Source: QQUD01 sp039029915 (GTDB lineage: Bacteria; Chloroflexota; Anaerolineae; Promineifilales; Promineifilaceae). From it: 5,289 nucleotides of DNA. The position numbers were made by a program, and so were the translations under genes. Shown here one piece after another: positions 1 through 5,289 of this stretch (its first letter is position 1; every line of letters begins with the position of its first letter). Below the pieces are notes generated by a model. That model saw only the letters and a program-made list of their open reading frames with translations, was not told where the DNA came from and did not search any database. The stretch is from assembly GCA_039029915.1 (NCBI GenBank), contig JBCCFD010000515.1, forward strand, positions 1 through 5,289, in the 5' to 3' direction.

Positions 1-1
1 C

Positions 2-817
2 CAATTAGAAGCCGAAGTTTATATCGACCTTCTCAAAAATGATGAAAGTACCGGTTATGCCATAGGCAAACGATTAGGAAAAGCGACAGCAAATGTTTAT
101 AAGGCAATAGAAGCACTCTCGCTGATGGGGGCCATTCAAATTTCAGAAGAGGGGAAAAGCAAACTCTGCCAAGCTGTTCCGCCTGACTTGTTTGTAGCCC
201 AACTTCAAAATAGCTTTGAACAACGAAAAGCGTCGCTCTTAACATCTCTTAAATCGATTGCTGTTGAAGAAGCGTCAAACGAAAAAATTTACCGAGTGGA
301 TTCTGTTGATTTAATTTTGCAAAAAGCAAAAATGATGCTGGAAAATTGCCAACGAATTGCTGTCATTGATGCATTTCCAAAAGCTTTAAATTTGCTGAAG
401 TCAGAAATTAAAGAGGCAATTGAACGCAACGTCCAAATTATCATACAGGCCTATGCGCCTTGTGATATTCCCGGTGCGACCGTGACCTTAATACCTTCGC
501 ACGAAGATAATCTGACGACATGGCGCAGTGAACAGCTCAATATCATTACCGATGCCAAAGAGTCTCTGCTGGCACTGATGAGCGAAGATTTAACCAGTGT
601 TCATCAATCCATTTGGAGTCAAAGTGTGTACTTGGCGTTCGTTTTACACGTGGGTTTGATCCGAGAAAATGATGCGCATCAAGTTTTGGGTTTAAAAAAT
701 GGCCCTGACTTTTTTGAGAAAACGCAGTCGATTTTTGGCATGGACGACCGTTTTTCACCCGAGCATGTTATGGGATTAAAAGAAATGTTTGACCGATTTG
801 GTCCGAAAGGAGATTAA
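2..817 (+). CDS. TrmB-family transcriptional regulator (5'-truncated by window edge)
   Basis: The reading frame is open from base 2, so the gene starts outside the window. The ATG at 125 lies inside the DNA-binding domain and is not the true start. The visible 271 residues begin with a winged helix-turn-helix of TrmB type. Residues 3-12 read EAEVYIDLLK, a second helix carries YAIGKRLG, and the recognition helix carries ANVYKAIEAL, followed by the wing. Next comes the family linker VPPDLFVAQL with a helical, probably coiled-coil segment (about residues 65-85). The C-terminal effector domain is phospholipase-D-like, containing KIYRVDSVDLIL, a helix, then RIAVIDAFP and a helix ending in RNVQIIIQAY. 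TrmB proteins bind DNA as dimers, and many respond to sugars or other small ligands. No ligand can be assigned here. Probably only 10-20 N-terminal residues are missing. The stop codon TAA abuts the ATG of the next gene, so the two are almost certainly co-transcribed. The family is commonest in archaea but also occurs in bacteria. Confidence 0.85.
   Translation, partial: QLEAEVYIDLLKNDESTGYAIGKRLGKATANVYKAIEALSLMGAIQISEEGKSKLCQAVPPDLFVAQLQNSFEQRKASLLTSLKSIAVEEASNEKIYRVDSVDLILQKAKMMLENCQRIAVIDAFPKALNLLKSEIKEAIERNVQIIIQAYAPCDIPGATVTLIPSHEDNLTTWRSEQLNIITDAKESLLALMSEDLTSVHQSIWSQSVYLAFVLHVGLIRENDAHQVLGLKNGPDFFEKTQSIFGMDDRFSPEHVMGLKEMFDRFGPKGD
806..813 (+). promoter_or_regulatory. Shine-Dalgarno of the 57-residue membrane protein
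   Basis: AAAGGAGA is complementary to the 16S rRNA tail and sits 5 nt before the ATG at 818, within the last codons of the TrmB-like gene. It is the best ribosome binding site in the window and decides the start of the small gene. Confidence 0.75.
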
Positions 818-991
818 ATGAAACAAAAACCTGTTGCTTTTATTGCATTAGCTGTCATTTTTATCATGCTTGCCCTGTTTCGGGTGTCTGATTCAGTCAG
901 GGCGGTTGATATCGTGTCACTATTGGGGGCGGGAATTTTAGCCGGTGTTTTGCTTATGACCGGTATTCAACATTTACGTAATCAGGCGTAA
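818..991 (+). CDS. 57-residue two-helix membrane protein downstream of trmB-like gene
   Basis: This short gene runs from ATG at 818 to TAA at 989-991. Its start codon directly follows the stop of the TrmB-like gene with no bases between. A strong Shine-Dalgarno sequence (AAAGGAGA, 806-813) lies inside the end of the upstream gene, 5 nt before the start, which supports real translation and coupling. The protein starts MKQKPVAFIALAV. It has two hydrophobic stretches at about residues 5-21 and 33-51, separated by a short polar loop with RVSDSVRAVD, and ends with a basic tail (HLRNQA). The second helix is glycine-rich (LLGAGILAGVLL), as in packed helix pairs. I do not recognise a family. It may be a membrane partner or a target of the adjacent regulator, but that rests on position alone. 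Confidence 0.72.
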   Translation: MKQKPVAFIALAVIFIMLALFRVSDSVRAVDIVSLLGAGILAGVLLMTGIQHLRNQA

Positions 992-1009
992 ATGTAGTTT
1001 GCCTAGCTA

Positions 1010-2674
1010 TCACATCAAGCTGACCCAAAGACCTGGTTTTTTTCGTTCTACTAGCTGTTCAGCAAACCGAGCCGCTGTGAAGAGGATATCCTCTTGCCAA
1101 TGATTGGCCATCAGCTGCATGCCAATAGGGAGCCCTTGATTGTCGTAGCCGACGGGAAAAGTGATAGCGGGTATCCCCGTTAAATTCCCTACAAAAACAA
1201 AGCGCATGAGTTCGGTGACAGTACTCAGGTCGTTCCAGCCGGCCGTGCCGCTGTTAGATGGTATAGGTGGCGCGGTAACGGCCGTTGTTGGCGTCACAAT
1301 GAGATCGACACTGGAAAAAATATCTTTAAATATTGATAGAGCTCGCGTTCGCAGACGCTGGGCATGCACATAATCACGGGCCGTAACGGCTCGACCAAGC
1401 GCTAAGTTGACTCGGACCGGTGCTCCAAAATCTCGATTGCGGGCTTTGATGTTTTGCATGCTTGTGGTCATTTCTGACAAAATTGAGATCACGTGAGCAA
1501 CACGCATGTTGTCAAGCTGTGGAATTTCAATCTCTTGAAGCGTTGCGCCAGCACGCTTAAATTCATCAATCAGGTTTTGACAGGCGTGCACAATTTCAGG
1601 CGAAGCGTGGTTAAACCAGTCTGGATAAATGCCTATTTTTAGCTGGTTAACCTCAGATTGGGCTAAATTACCCAATTTGACAGGAGGCTGTCCCATACTG
1701 CTTGGGTCTTTGGCATCTGGCCCAGCAATAGTGCTATAAGCAAGCATAACATCCTGTACTGATGCCCCAATTGGGCCTAGATGCGCCACTGACCAGTCGA
1801 GTGGCGCACCGCCAAAGCCGCTAATACGGCCGTAAGTCGCTTTTAAGCCGACTAAGCCACAGTGCGCTGCTGGTACCCGAATCGACCCGCCGCCGTCTGC
1901 CCCAATGGCGATCGGGCAAAGTCCTGCCCCAACAGCCGCCGCTGAGCCGCTTGAGCTCCCTCCGGAATCATGGTCAAGATTAAACGGATTACGAACCACA
2001 CCGTAGTGGGCATTGAATCCTTCAGGACTAATGCCAATTTCATACATGTTGGTTTTGCCCACGAGGAGCGCCCCTGCGGATCGAAGGCGGGAAACGGCCG
2101 TACTGTCGCGTTCTGCTGGCTTCCTTCCCCAAAATGATGTACCTACCGTTGTGGGGTAAGGTACCATATCCATTTCGTCCTTAACAGCAATTGGCACCCC
2201 GTCTAATTGGGAAAGCATGGCACCAGTCTGATATCTTTCGGTTGCAGACTGGGCTTGGGTTAGCAGATCCTCTCGATTGATGCTGATGAAGGCGTTTAAC
2301 GGCCGTTCTTGAGCCTGTAGCTGGTCTATGGCGTTCAAAAATGCATTTGCCACGGCAAGCGGCGTTGTTTTTCCACTACTGTAGGCTTGAACGTAGTCAG
2401 CTGCCGTTCTATAGGGCATCTGAGATTGGATTGAGCTGAAATCAAAATCAAGCTGGGGTTCGGTCGTTTCCGCACTTTCGTTTGCCGGTGGCACAAGGGG
2501 AAAATAGGTCGGTGGCTCATCAAATTGCTGGTTGCGAAAATGCGTAATGCCACCATCTTTCAGCAGTTTGGGTAGAAGAAGCGTTTGCCCAAGGCGACTT
2601 TCCAGAAAGGTGGCAAATAGCTTTAAGGGTTGACCAACCAGCTTAGGCAGGTTGATGGATTTTAAATCATACAT
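1010..2674 (-). CDS. Amidase-signature hydrolase, fatty acid amide hydrolase-like
   Basis: This 554-residue protein belongs to the amidase signature family of serine hydrolases, which cleave carboxamides with a Ser-cisSer-Lys triad. The triad is visible: Lys165 in GVPIAVKD, Ser240 in the GGSSSGSAAA stretch and the nucleophile Ser264 in GADGGGSIRVP. Lys-to-cisSer (75 residues) and cisSer-to-nucleophile (24) match the spacing known for mammalian FAAH (K142, S217, S241). The core starts near residue 88. Before it is an extension of about 85 residues with a hydrophobic/amphipathic stretch (LKLFATFLESRLGQTLLL), reminiscent of plant-type FAAH. The phrase KDEMDMVPYPTT after the catalytic Lys also recalls that branch. 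A GatA role is unlikely because no gatB or gatC is adjacent. The start is firm: an in-frame TAA lies three codons upstream of this ATG. No clear Shine-Dalgarno is present. The substrate is unproven; an acyl amide is my inference. Confidence is high for family, moderate for FAAH type. Confidence 0.93.
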   Translation of the reverse strand: MYDLKSINLPKLVGQPLKLFATFLESRLGQTLLLPKLLKDGGITHFRNQQFDEPPTYFPLVPPANESAETTEPQLDFDFSSIQSQMPYRTAADYVQAYSSGKTTPLAVANAFLNAIDQLQAQERPLNAFISINREDLLTQAQSATERYQTGAMLSQLDGVPIAVKDEMDMVPYPTTVGTSFWGRKPAERDSTAVSRLRSAGALLVGKTNMYEIGISPEGFNAHYGVVRNPFNLDHDSGGSSSGSAAAVGAGLCPIAIGADGGGSIRVPAAHCGLVGLKATYGRISGFGGAPLDWSVAHLGPIGASVQDVMLAYSTIAGPDAKDPSSMGQPPVKLGNLAQSEVNQLKIGIYPDWFNHASPEIVHACQNLIDEFKRAGATLQEIEIPQLDNMRVAHVISILSEMTTSMQNIKARNRDFGAPVRVNLALGRAVTARDYVHAQRLRTRALSIFKDIFSSVDLIVTPTTAVTAPPIPSNSGTAGWNDLSTVTELMRFVFVGNLTGIPAITFPVGYDNQGLPIGMQLMANHWQEDILFTAARFAEQLVERKKPGLWVSLM

Positions 2675-2675
2675 A

Positions 2676-2732
2676 GTGGCAACTTATGTGAAACGAAGTT
2701 GTTGATTTATATAAAATGACGGTGGCAAACTT
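2676..2732 (+). repeat. Short direct repeat GTGGCAA(A)CTT around inverted repeat 1
   Basis: GTGGCAACTT (2676-2685) recurs as GTGGCAAACTT (2722-2732) with one extra A. On the - strand these read AAG-TT-GCCAC, the nearer copy lying immediately before the amidase start codon. The second copy overlaps the right arm of inverted repeat 1, so this may be a remnant of the same duplication or a regulator half-site. Confidence 0.4.
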
Positions 2733-2738
2733 CGTTTC
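2690..2738. repeat. Inverted repeat 1 upstream of the amidase gene (11-bp perfect arms)
   Basis: GAAACGAAGTT (2690-2700) and its exact reverse complement AACTTCGTTTC (2728-2738) flank a 27-bp AT-rich centre containing TTTATATAAA. The element ends 16 bp before the amidase ATG. A T-run does not follow either arm, so a classical terminator is unlikely. It could be a pair of operator half-sites, a hairpin in the amidase leader, or a REP-like intergenic element. It shares the AACTTCG core with the neighbouring inverted repeat. Confidence 0.7.
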
Positions 2739-2744
2739 TTGGAG

Positions 2745-2794
2745 GTTCCGAAGCTTTTAACTAACAAGGTTTTTTAAATAATAAACTTCGGAAC
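2745..2794. repeat. Inverted repeat 2 between pentapeptide gene and amidase (9-bp arms)
   Basis: GTTCCGAAG (2745-2753) pairs with CTTCGGAAC (2786-2794). Beyond one mismatch, two more pairs extend the stem inward, leaving an AT-rich loop of about 30 bp. It begins 5 bp after the pentapeptide gene stop codon on the - strand and lies 6 bp from inverted repeat 1. Its size (50 bp) is nearly that of repeat 1 (49 bp), and it uses the same core. It could act as an mRNA 3'-end stabiliser or weak terminator for the upstream genes, but no U-tract is seen. Confidence 0.65.
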
Positions 2795-2799
2795 ACTTA

Positions 2800-3393
2800 T
2801 CAATCGGAAATCACAATATCCATCGCGTGAAGCAGATTAACCGCCTCAGGTAGCGCAAACTGTGCGTTTGTAAGATCGTTAATTTTGGGATTGATTAAAT
2901 AGTTTTTGGCGGTTTGGAACTGTGCCTTGGTGCAGTTTGTATGCCGGAACTGCGTCCCTGTTAAATCACAATCGTCAAAAACGGTTCCCGTTAAATTGGC
3001 TTCCGTAAAGTCAACTTCTTTTAATGAGCAGGAGCTCATCTTTTGTTTTTGAATCGATAAACCGATAAAGGTGCCATAATCAAGAGCGCAATGCTCAAAT
3101 CTAAGCGGGGACTCTTTGACATACTTTGACCAGGTCAGGCGCGTCCAGTCAACGCCAATGAGTTTGGAATGCTTAAAACGGCCGTTTTGAAAACTACTGC
3201 CTTCCCAAACCGTAAGCGATAGGTCACAGTTTTGGAAAGTGCATTCATTAAATTGGCAGCGCTCAAATGTTGCCTCTGAAAATAAACAGTCGATAAAATG
3301 ACAATCTTCAAAATAGAGGCCTTTAAATTGCTCTTTCTCAGCGCTTAGCTGTTTAAACTGTTGATCTTCATAATCTTGATTATTTTTTAGCAT
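2800..3393 (-). CDS. Pentapeptide-repeat protein
   Basis: With the chosen ATG at 3391-3393 the protein has 197 residues and starts MLKNNQDYEDQQFK. It consists of five-residue repeats of A(D/N)LxX type that fold into a right-handed beta-helix. The first block covers about residues 23-60 (FEDCHFIDCLFSEATFERC and onward). The second covers about 97-165, including SLKEVDFTEANLTGTVFDDC. The blocks are joined by a less regular Trp-rich part. A C-terminal helix FALPEAVNLLHAMDIVI closes the fold, as in bacterial pentapeptide proteins of about 200 residues. Qnr and McbG, which protect DNA gyrase, share the fold, but nothing here shows gyrase binding. The gene overlaps the acyltransferase stop by 14 bp, implying translational coupling. 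An in-frame ATG at 3450 would add 19 hydrophobic residues (MNCLMLFIVKLIVCLLWPL). I reject it because neither start has a good ribosome site and the extra residues merely overlie the upstream coding end. Confidence 0.85.
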   Translation of the reverse strand: MLKNNQDYEDQQFKQLSAEKEQFKGLYFEDCHFIDCLFSEATFERCQFNECTFQNCDLSLTVWEGSSFQNGRFKHSKLIGVDWTRLTWSKYVKESPLRFEHCALDYGTFIGLSIQKQKMSSCSLKEVDFTEANLTGTVFDDCDLTGTQFRHTNCTKAQFQTAKNYLINPKINDLTNAQFALPEAVNLLHAMDIVISD

Positions 3394-4780
3394 CAGTGGC
3401 CAGAGCAAGCAGACTATCAATTTCACGATAAACAGCATCAAGCAGTTCATTCGGATTAGGAATAAGCCCGTCGTCAGCGGCGATGCCGAAAAAGACCTGT
3501 CCAGCGTAGCTTAGCATACTGATGCTTATGCCAACTTTGCCCACCTGTGGCATCCAAAACATGAGCTGCTTGATCTGACTGCCCGCGATGTAAAGCGGCA
3601 TTGGCGGGCCGGGTATGTTGCTCATCACGGCCGTTGCTCGTGCCGAAAAGAGCTTGAGCAGTTCAGACTGCACGTCATGATGGGTAAATTCAATCCCTTT
3701 TTGAATGCCAAACGTCACAATAGTTTCATCTGAATTTTTCATGCGTGCCATCGTTTCGCTGATTTCTTCAAGGCGATCGATGGAGGATTCAAGATACAGT
3801 GGTAATGGAACAAAGGCAACGCCGTAGCTATTACCAAGTTTTCCCATTTCACTTTTGCCACGGATATTCATGGGCATTGCGGCGCGAATCGTAATGCCCT
3901 GCATTTGGTCTCCTTTACTGACCATGTGAGTGCGCAGTGCGCCAGCAACGGCCGTTACCAACACCTCATTCACACCACCACCTAGGGTATTTTTAATGGT
4001 TTTGATATCACTAAGCGGGATGGCGCGTGACCAAGCCACTTTTTTACCAACGCCTAGCTTTCCCTTGAATCGGGTTTTCGGGTCGGCTGATTCAGTTAAT
4101 AATTGACCGACCGTGCGGGCGTTTTCAGCCCCTTTTTGCGCAAATTCCATCGCTTTTGAGGGATTCTTAACCGTTTCCATCCCCTCATTAACAAGTGACG
4201 TTGCGGTTTTAGAGACGGCCGCAATGGTTGAATTGGCCTGTTTCCGTAAATTACCAAGCAAGCTTGACGATTTCTTTTCTTTTTCTTCTTTTGGAGGTCG
4301 TGGAGGTGCATCGGGGGCAAAGTCAGCCAGTGAAAGCAAAACCATAACGAGGGCCAAGCCATCGGCTAAGGCGTGATGCATACGGGCTAATACGGCGCTG
4401 CCGCTGCCGACGTTTTCAATGATGTGAACCTGCCAGAGGGGTTTTGTTTGATCAAGGGGGGTGCTGACCAATCGGCTAACCATTTCCTGTAGCGTGGCCT
4501 CATCATTAGGTGAGGGGAGTCCCACCCGCAAAATATGGGCATCTAGATTGAAATTGCTATCTGTTTCCCAAAAAAGCGGCGCTAGTGGGATTGACGGCTC
4601 TACGATCCGCTGTTTAAAGCGCTTATACGTCAGCAGGCGATTCTCGATGGTTTGCTTGAGGCGTTCGTGGTCAATAATATCGTCAAAGAGTAAAAGCCCC
4701 GAAACGGTCATGAGGTTAGTGGATTCTTCCATAGTAATCCACACTGCATCTGAATTGGCAACAAGTTCAGGACGAGCCAT
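3380..4780 (-). CDS. Wax ester synthase/diacylglycerol acyltransferase (WS/DGAT) family protein
   Basis: This 466-residue protein is full length for the bacterial WS/DGAT family, which transfers acyl groups from acyl-CoA to long-chain alcohols or diacylglycerol to make storage wax esters or triacylglycerols. The N-terminal condensation-like half contains KPLWQVHII (PLW at 114-116) and the active-site motif HHALADG (His135, His136, Asp140, Gly141), where the second His is the catalytic base in the family. The C-terminal half has the NDVVL-like motif as VNEVLVTAVAGALR (Asn271), MPMNIR, and the conserved block SNIPGPPMPLYIAG with GISISMLSYAGQVFFGI. A basic/acidic linker (KEEKEKKSSS, about 164-173) joins the halves. 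The start is supported by AAGGGGA four bases upstream. It follows the methyltransferase by 58 bp on the same strand and overlaps the pentapeptide gene downstream. Substrate preference (alcohol, diacylglycerol or other acceptor) cannot be read from sequence, and members of this family with other roles exist. Confidence 0.93.
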   Translation of the reverse strand: MARPELVANSDAVWITMEESTNLMTVSGLLLFDDIIDHERLKQTIENRLLTYKRFKQRIVEPSIPLAPLFWETDSNFNLDAHILRVGLPSPNDEATLQEMVSRLVSTPLDQTKPLWQVHIIENVGSGSAVLARMHHALADGLALVMVLLSLADFAPDAPPRPPKEEKEKKSSSLLGNLRKQANSTIAAVSKTATSLVNEGMETVKNPSKAMEFAQKGAENARTVGQLLTESADPKTRFKGKLGVGKKVAWSRAIPLSDIKTIKNTLGGGVNEVLVTAVAGALRTHMVSKGDQMQGITIRAAMPMNIRGKSEMGKLGNSYGVAFVPLPLYLESSIDRLEEISETMARMKNSDETIVTFGIQKGIEFTHHDVQSELLKLFSARATAVMSNIPGPPMPLYIAGSQIKQLMFWMPQVGKVGISISMLSYAGQVFFGIAADDGLIPNPNELLDAVYREIDSLLALATDAKK

Positions 4781-4784
4781 AATT

Positions 4785-4791
4785 TCCCCTT
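4785..4791 (-). promoter_or_regulatory. Shine-Dalgarno of the WS/DGAT gene
   Basis: On the - strand AAGGGGA lies 4 nt before the ATG at 4780 and supports that start. The remaining upstream 47 bp to the methyltransferase stop show no convincing promoter or terminator hairpin. Confidence 0.6.
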
Positions 4792-4838
4792 TTTGGTTTA
4801 GTAGGTGAAGGACAACACACTAACAGCCTTGAACAACT

Positions 4839-5289
4839 TTATTTTTTTCGTAGATGGACAGTCACTTCGTGACGATTGTGAAAAAGTTGTCGTGTTTGAA
4901 CAACTGTAAATGCTTCATCTAAAATATTGAGCGCATGACCAAGCGGTTTGAGTGGGTCGGCAGTGGGGAGTTTGAGGGTCATAACGGCTTCACCATGCTT
5001 GTATAGATGTTTTGCGTATTTTACCATCAATCGAGCAGAATCGCGCGCGTCGAGCCGCATGTCGTTGACAATAAGATCATAGCTGTCGGGATATTGGGTA
5101 AGGTGCTTTTCAGCAGCGATAGGTAAATGGCGGATGCCTTTATCGTGGGCTAGAGAAGGATGTAGTCGCCCTGGATCAACGGCCGTTACCAAAACCCCTT
5201 TTTGCCGCAGCACGCGGGTCCATCCACCGGGAGAAGCCCCTAAATCAAGGGCTCGGCCCCGAGCGGGAAGATCTAAATGAAACTGTTCA
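4839..5289 (-). CDS. RlmM/FtsJ-like SAM-dependent methyltransferase (C-terminal part, start outside window)
   Basis: The frame is open to the right edge, so only the last 149 residues are present. The GTG at 5213 is an internal Val, not the start. Visible residue 13 onward reads ALDLGASPGGWTRVL, the SAM-binding motif I of the RrmJ/FtsJ fold. It is followed by the motif II acid (Asp38 in TAVDPGR). Family catalytic residues follow: Asp76 in LIVNDMR, Lys106 in TLKLP and Glu141 in RHEVTVHLRKK, consistent with the K-D-K-E tetrad of rRNA 2'-O-methyltransferases. The first Lys would lie upstream of the window. The tail (TRQLFHNRHEVTVHLRK) closely resembles the C-terminal region of E. coli RlmM, which methylates the ribose of 23S rRNA C2498. 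The presence of a RlmM-type THUMP domain cannot be checked, so I give no symbol. It is the first of four - strand genes in the window. Confidence 0.88.
   Translation of the reverse strand, partial: EQFHLDLPARGRALDLGASPGGWTRVLRQKGVLVTAVDPGRLHPSLAHDKGIRHLPIAAEKHLTQYPDSYDLIVNDMRLDARDSARLMVKYAKHLYKHGEAVMTLKLPTADPLKPLGHALNILDEAFTVVQTRQLFHNRHEVTVHLRKK

Larger units (their letters stand above)
1277..5187. repeat. Iterated palindrome ACGGCCGT (8 copies scattered in coding DNA)
   Basis: Exact octamers lie at 1278-1285, 1826-1833, 2094-2101, 2299-2306, 3178-3185, 3627-3634, 3948-3955 and 5179-5186. Those at 1278, 2299, 3178, 3948 and 5179 extend to the decamer AACGGCCGTT, and 3175-3188 is a 14-bp palindrome, AAAACGGCCGTTTT. 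The octamer at 1826 extends to TACGGCCGTA. Related CGGCCG hexamers with one altered flank lie at 1240-1245 and 4216-4221. Copies fall in the amidase, pentapeptide, acyltransferase and methyltransferase genes and none in the first 1.2 kb. In coding terms they read Thr-Ala-Val (1278, 2094, 3627, 3948, 5179), Gly-Arg (1826, 3178) or Arg-Pro-Leu (2299), so protein sequence does not explain them. Confidence 0.85.

Noticed and set aside
125..817. ATG at 125 as the start of the TrmB-like gene
   Set aside because: The frame is open back to base 2 and the upstream 41 residues form the first part of the winged helix domain, so the gene is truncated by the window edge.
1010..2674. GatA subunit of the tRNA amidotransferase
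   Set aside because: There is no gatB or gatC nearby, and the long N-terminal extension and FAAH-like phrase after the catalytic Lys do not suit GatA.
2701..2720. TTTATATAAA as an archaeal TATA box
   Set aside because: Other genes are clearly of bacterial type with Shine-Dalgarno sites, and an AT-rich loop between repeat arms gives the same pattern. No well-spaced bacterial -35 box could be found to make it a promoter call either.
2690..2794. Inverted repeats as Rho-independent terminators
   Set aside because: Neither arm is followed by a T-run on either strand, and the loops of about 27-32 nt are too long for a typical terminator hairpin.
3394..3450. Hydrophobic N-terminus (MNCLMLFIVKLIVCLLW) as a signal peptide of the pentapeptide protein
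   Set aside because: These codons overlie the conserved end of the acyltransferase in another frame. Pentapeptide proteins of this type are usually cytosolic, and there is no ribosome site before 3450.
4271..4293. Pyrimidine-rich TTTCTTTTCT tract as a simple repeat or regulatory element
   Set aside because: It encodes the Lys/Glu/Ser-rich linker of the acyltransferase, and codon choice for these residues explains it.
4113..4376. Open frames antisense to the acyltransferase and amidase (for example 4113-4376, 1161-1373, 4461-4808)
   Set aside because: They lie wholly opposite genes with clear family motifs, have no ribosome sites of note and encode low-complexity or unfamiliar sequence.
4839..5213. 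GTG at 5213 as the start of the methyltransferase
   Set aside because: The SAM-binding motif ALDLGASPGGW lies upstream of it in the same open frame, so the gene continues beyond the right edge.

Overview
This window looks like chromosomal DNA from a free-living bacterium of moderate GC content. It is densely packed, and every recognisable gene encodes a normal full-length or edge-truncated protein. Nothing I can read fixes the lineage. A TrmB-type regulator alone might suggest archaea, but the wax ester synthase/DGAT-type acyltransferase, the RlmM-like rRNA methyltransferase tail and the Shine-Dalgarno sequences all fit Bacteria. A Chloroflexota or gammaproteobacterial host is only a guess. 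I see no transposase, integrase, tRNA, rRNA or CRISPR array.

Layout. On the + strand (2-991) lies the 3' part of a TrmB-family regulator. It is followed with zero spacing by a 57-residue, two-helix membrane protein (818-991). Everything from 1010 to the right edge is on the - strand and reads right to left. First comes the C-terminal half of an FtsJ/RlmM-like methyltransferase (4839-5289, start outside the window). Then come a WS/DGAT-family acyltransferase (3380-4780), a pentapeptide-repeat protein that overlaps its 3' end (2800-3393), a 125-bp intergenic stretch with two large inverted repeats, and an amidase-signature hydrolase (1010-2674). The two gene groups converge, with only 18 bp between their stop codons.

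How the genes may work together. The acyltransferase (acyl-CoA to alcohol or diacylglycerol) and the amidase (spacing and sequence like fatty acid amide hydrolases) hint at lipid or acyl-group metabolism. The pentapeptide protein is translationally linked to the acyltransferase, but its role cannot be read from sequence. The TrmB protein and its small membrane partner form a separate unit.

The most striking non-gene signal is the palindrome ACGGCCGT. It occurs eight times between 1278 and 5186, five of them as AACGGCCGTT, in four different genes and in all three reading frames. About 0.08 copies would be expected by chance. This looks like a genome-wide highly iterated palindrome, analogous to but different from the cyanobacterial HIP1 sequence.
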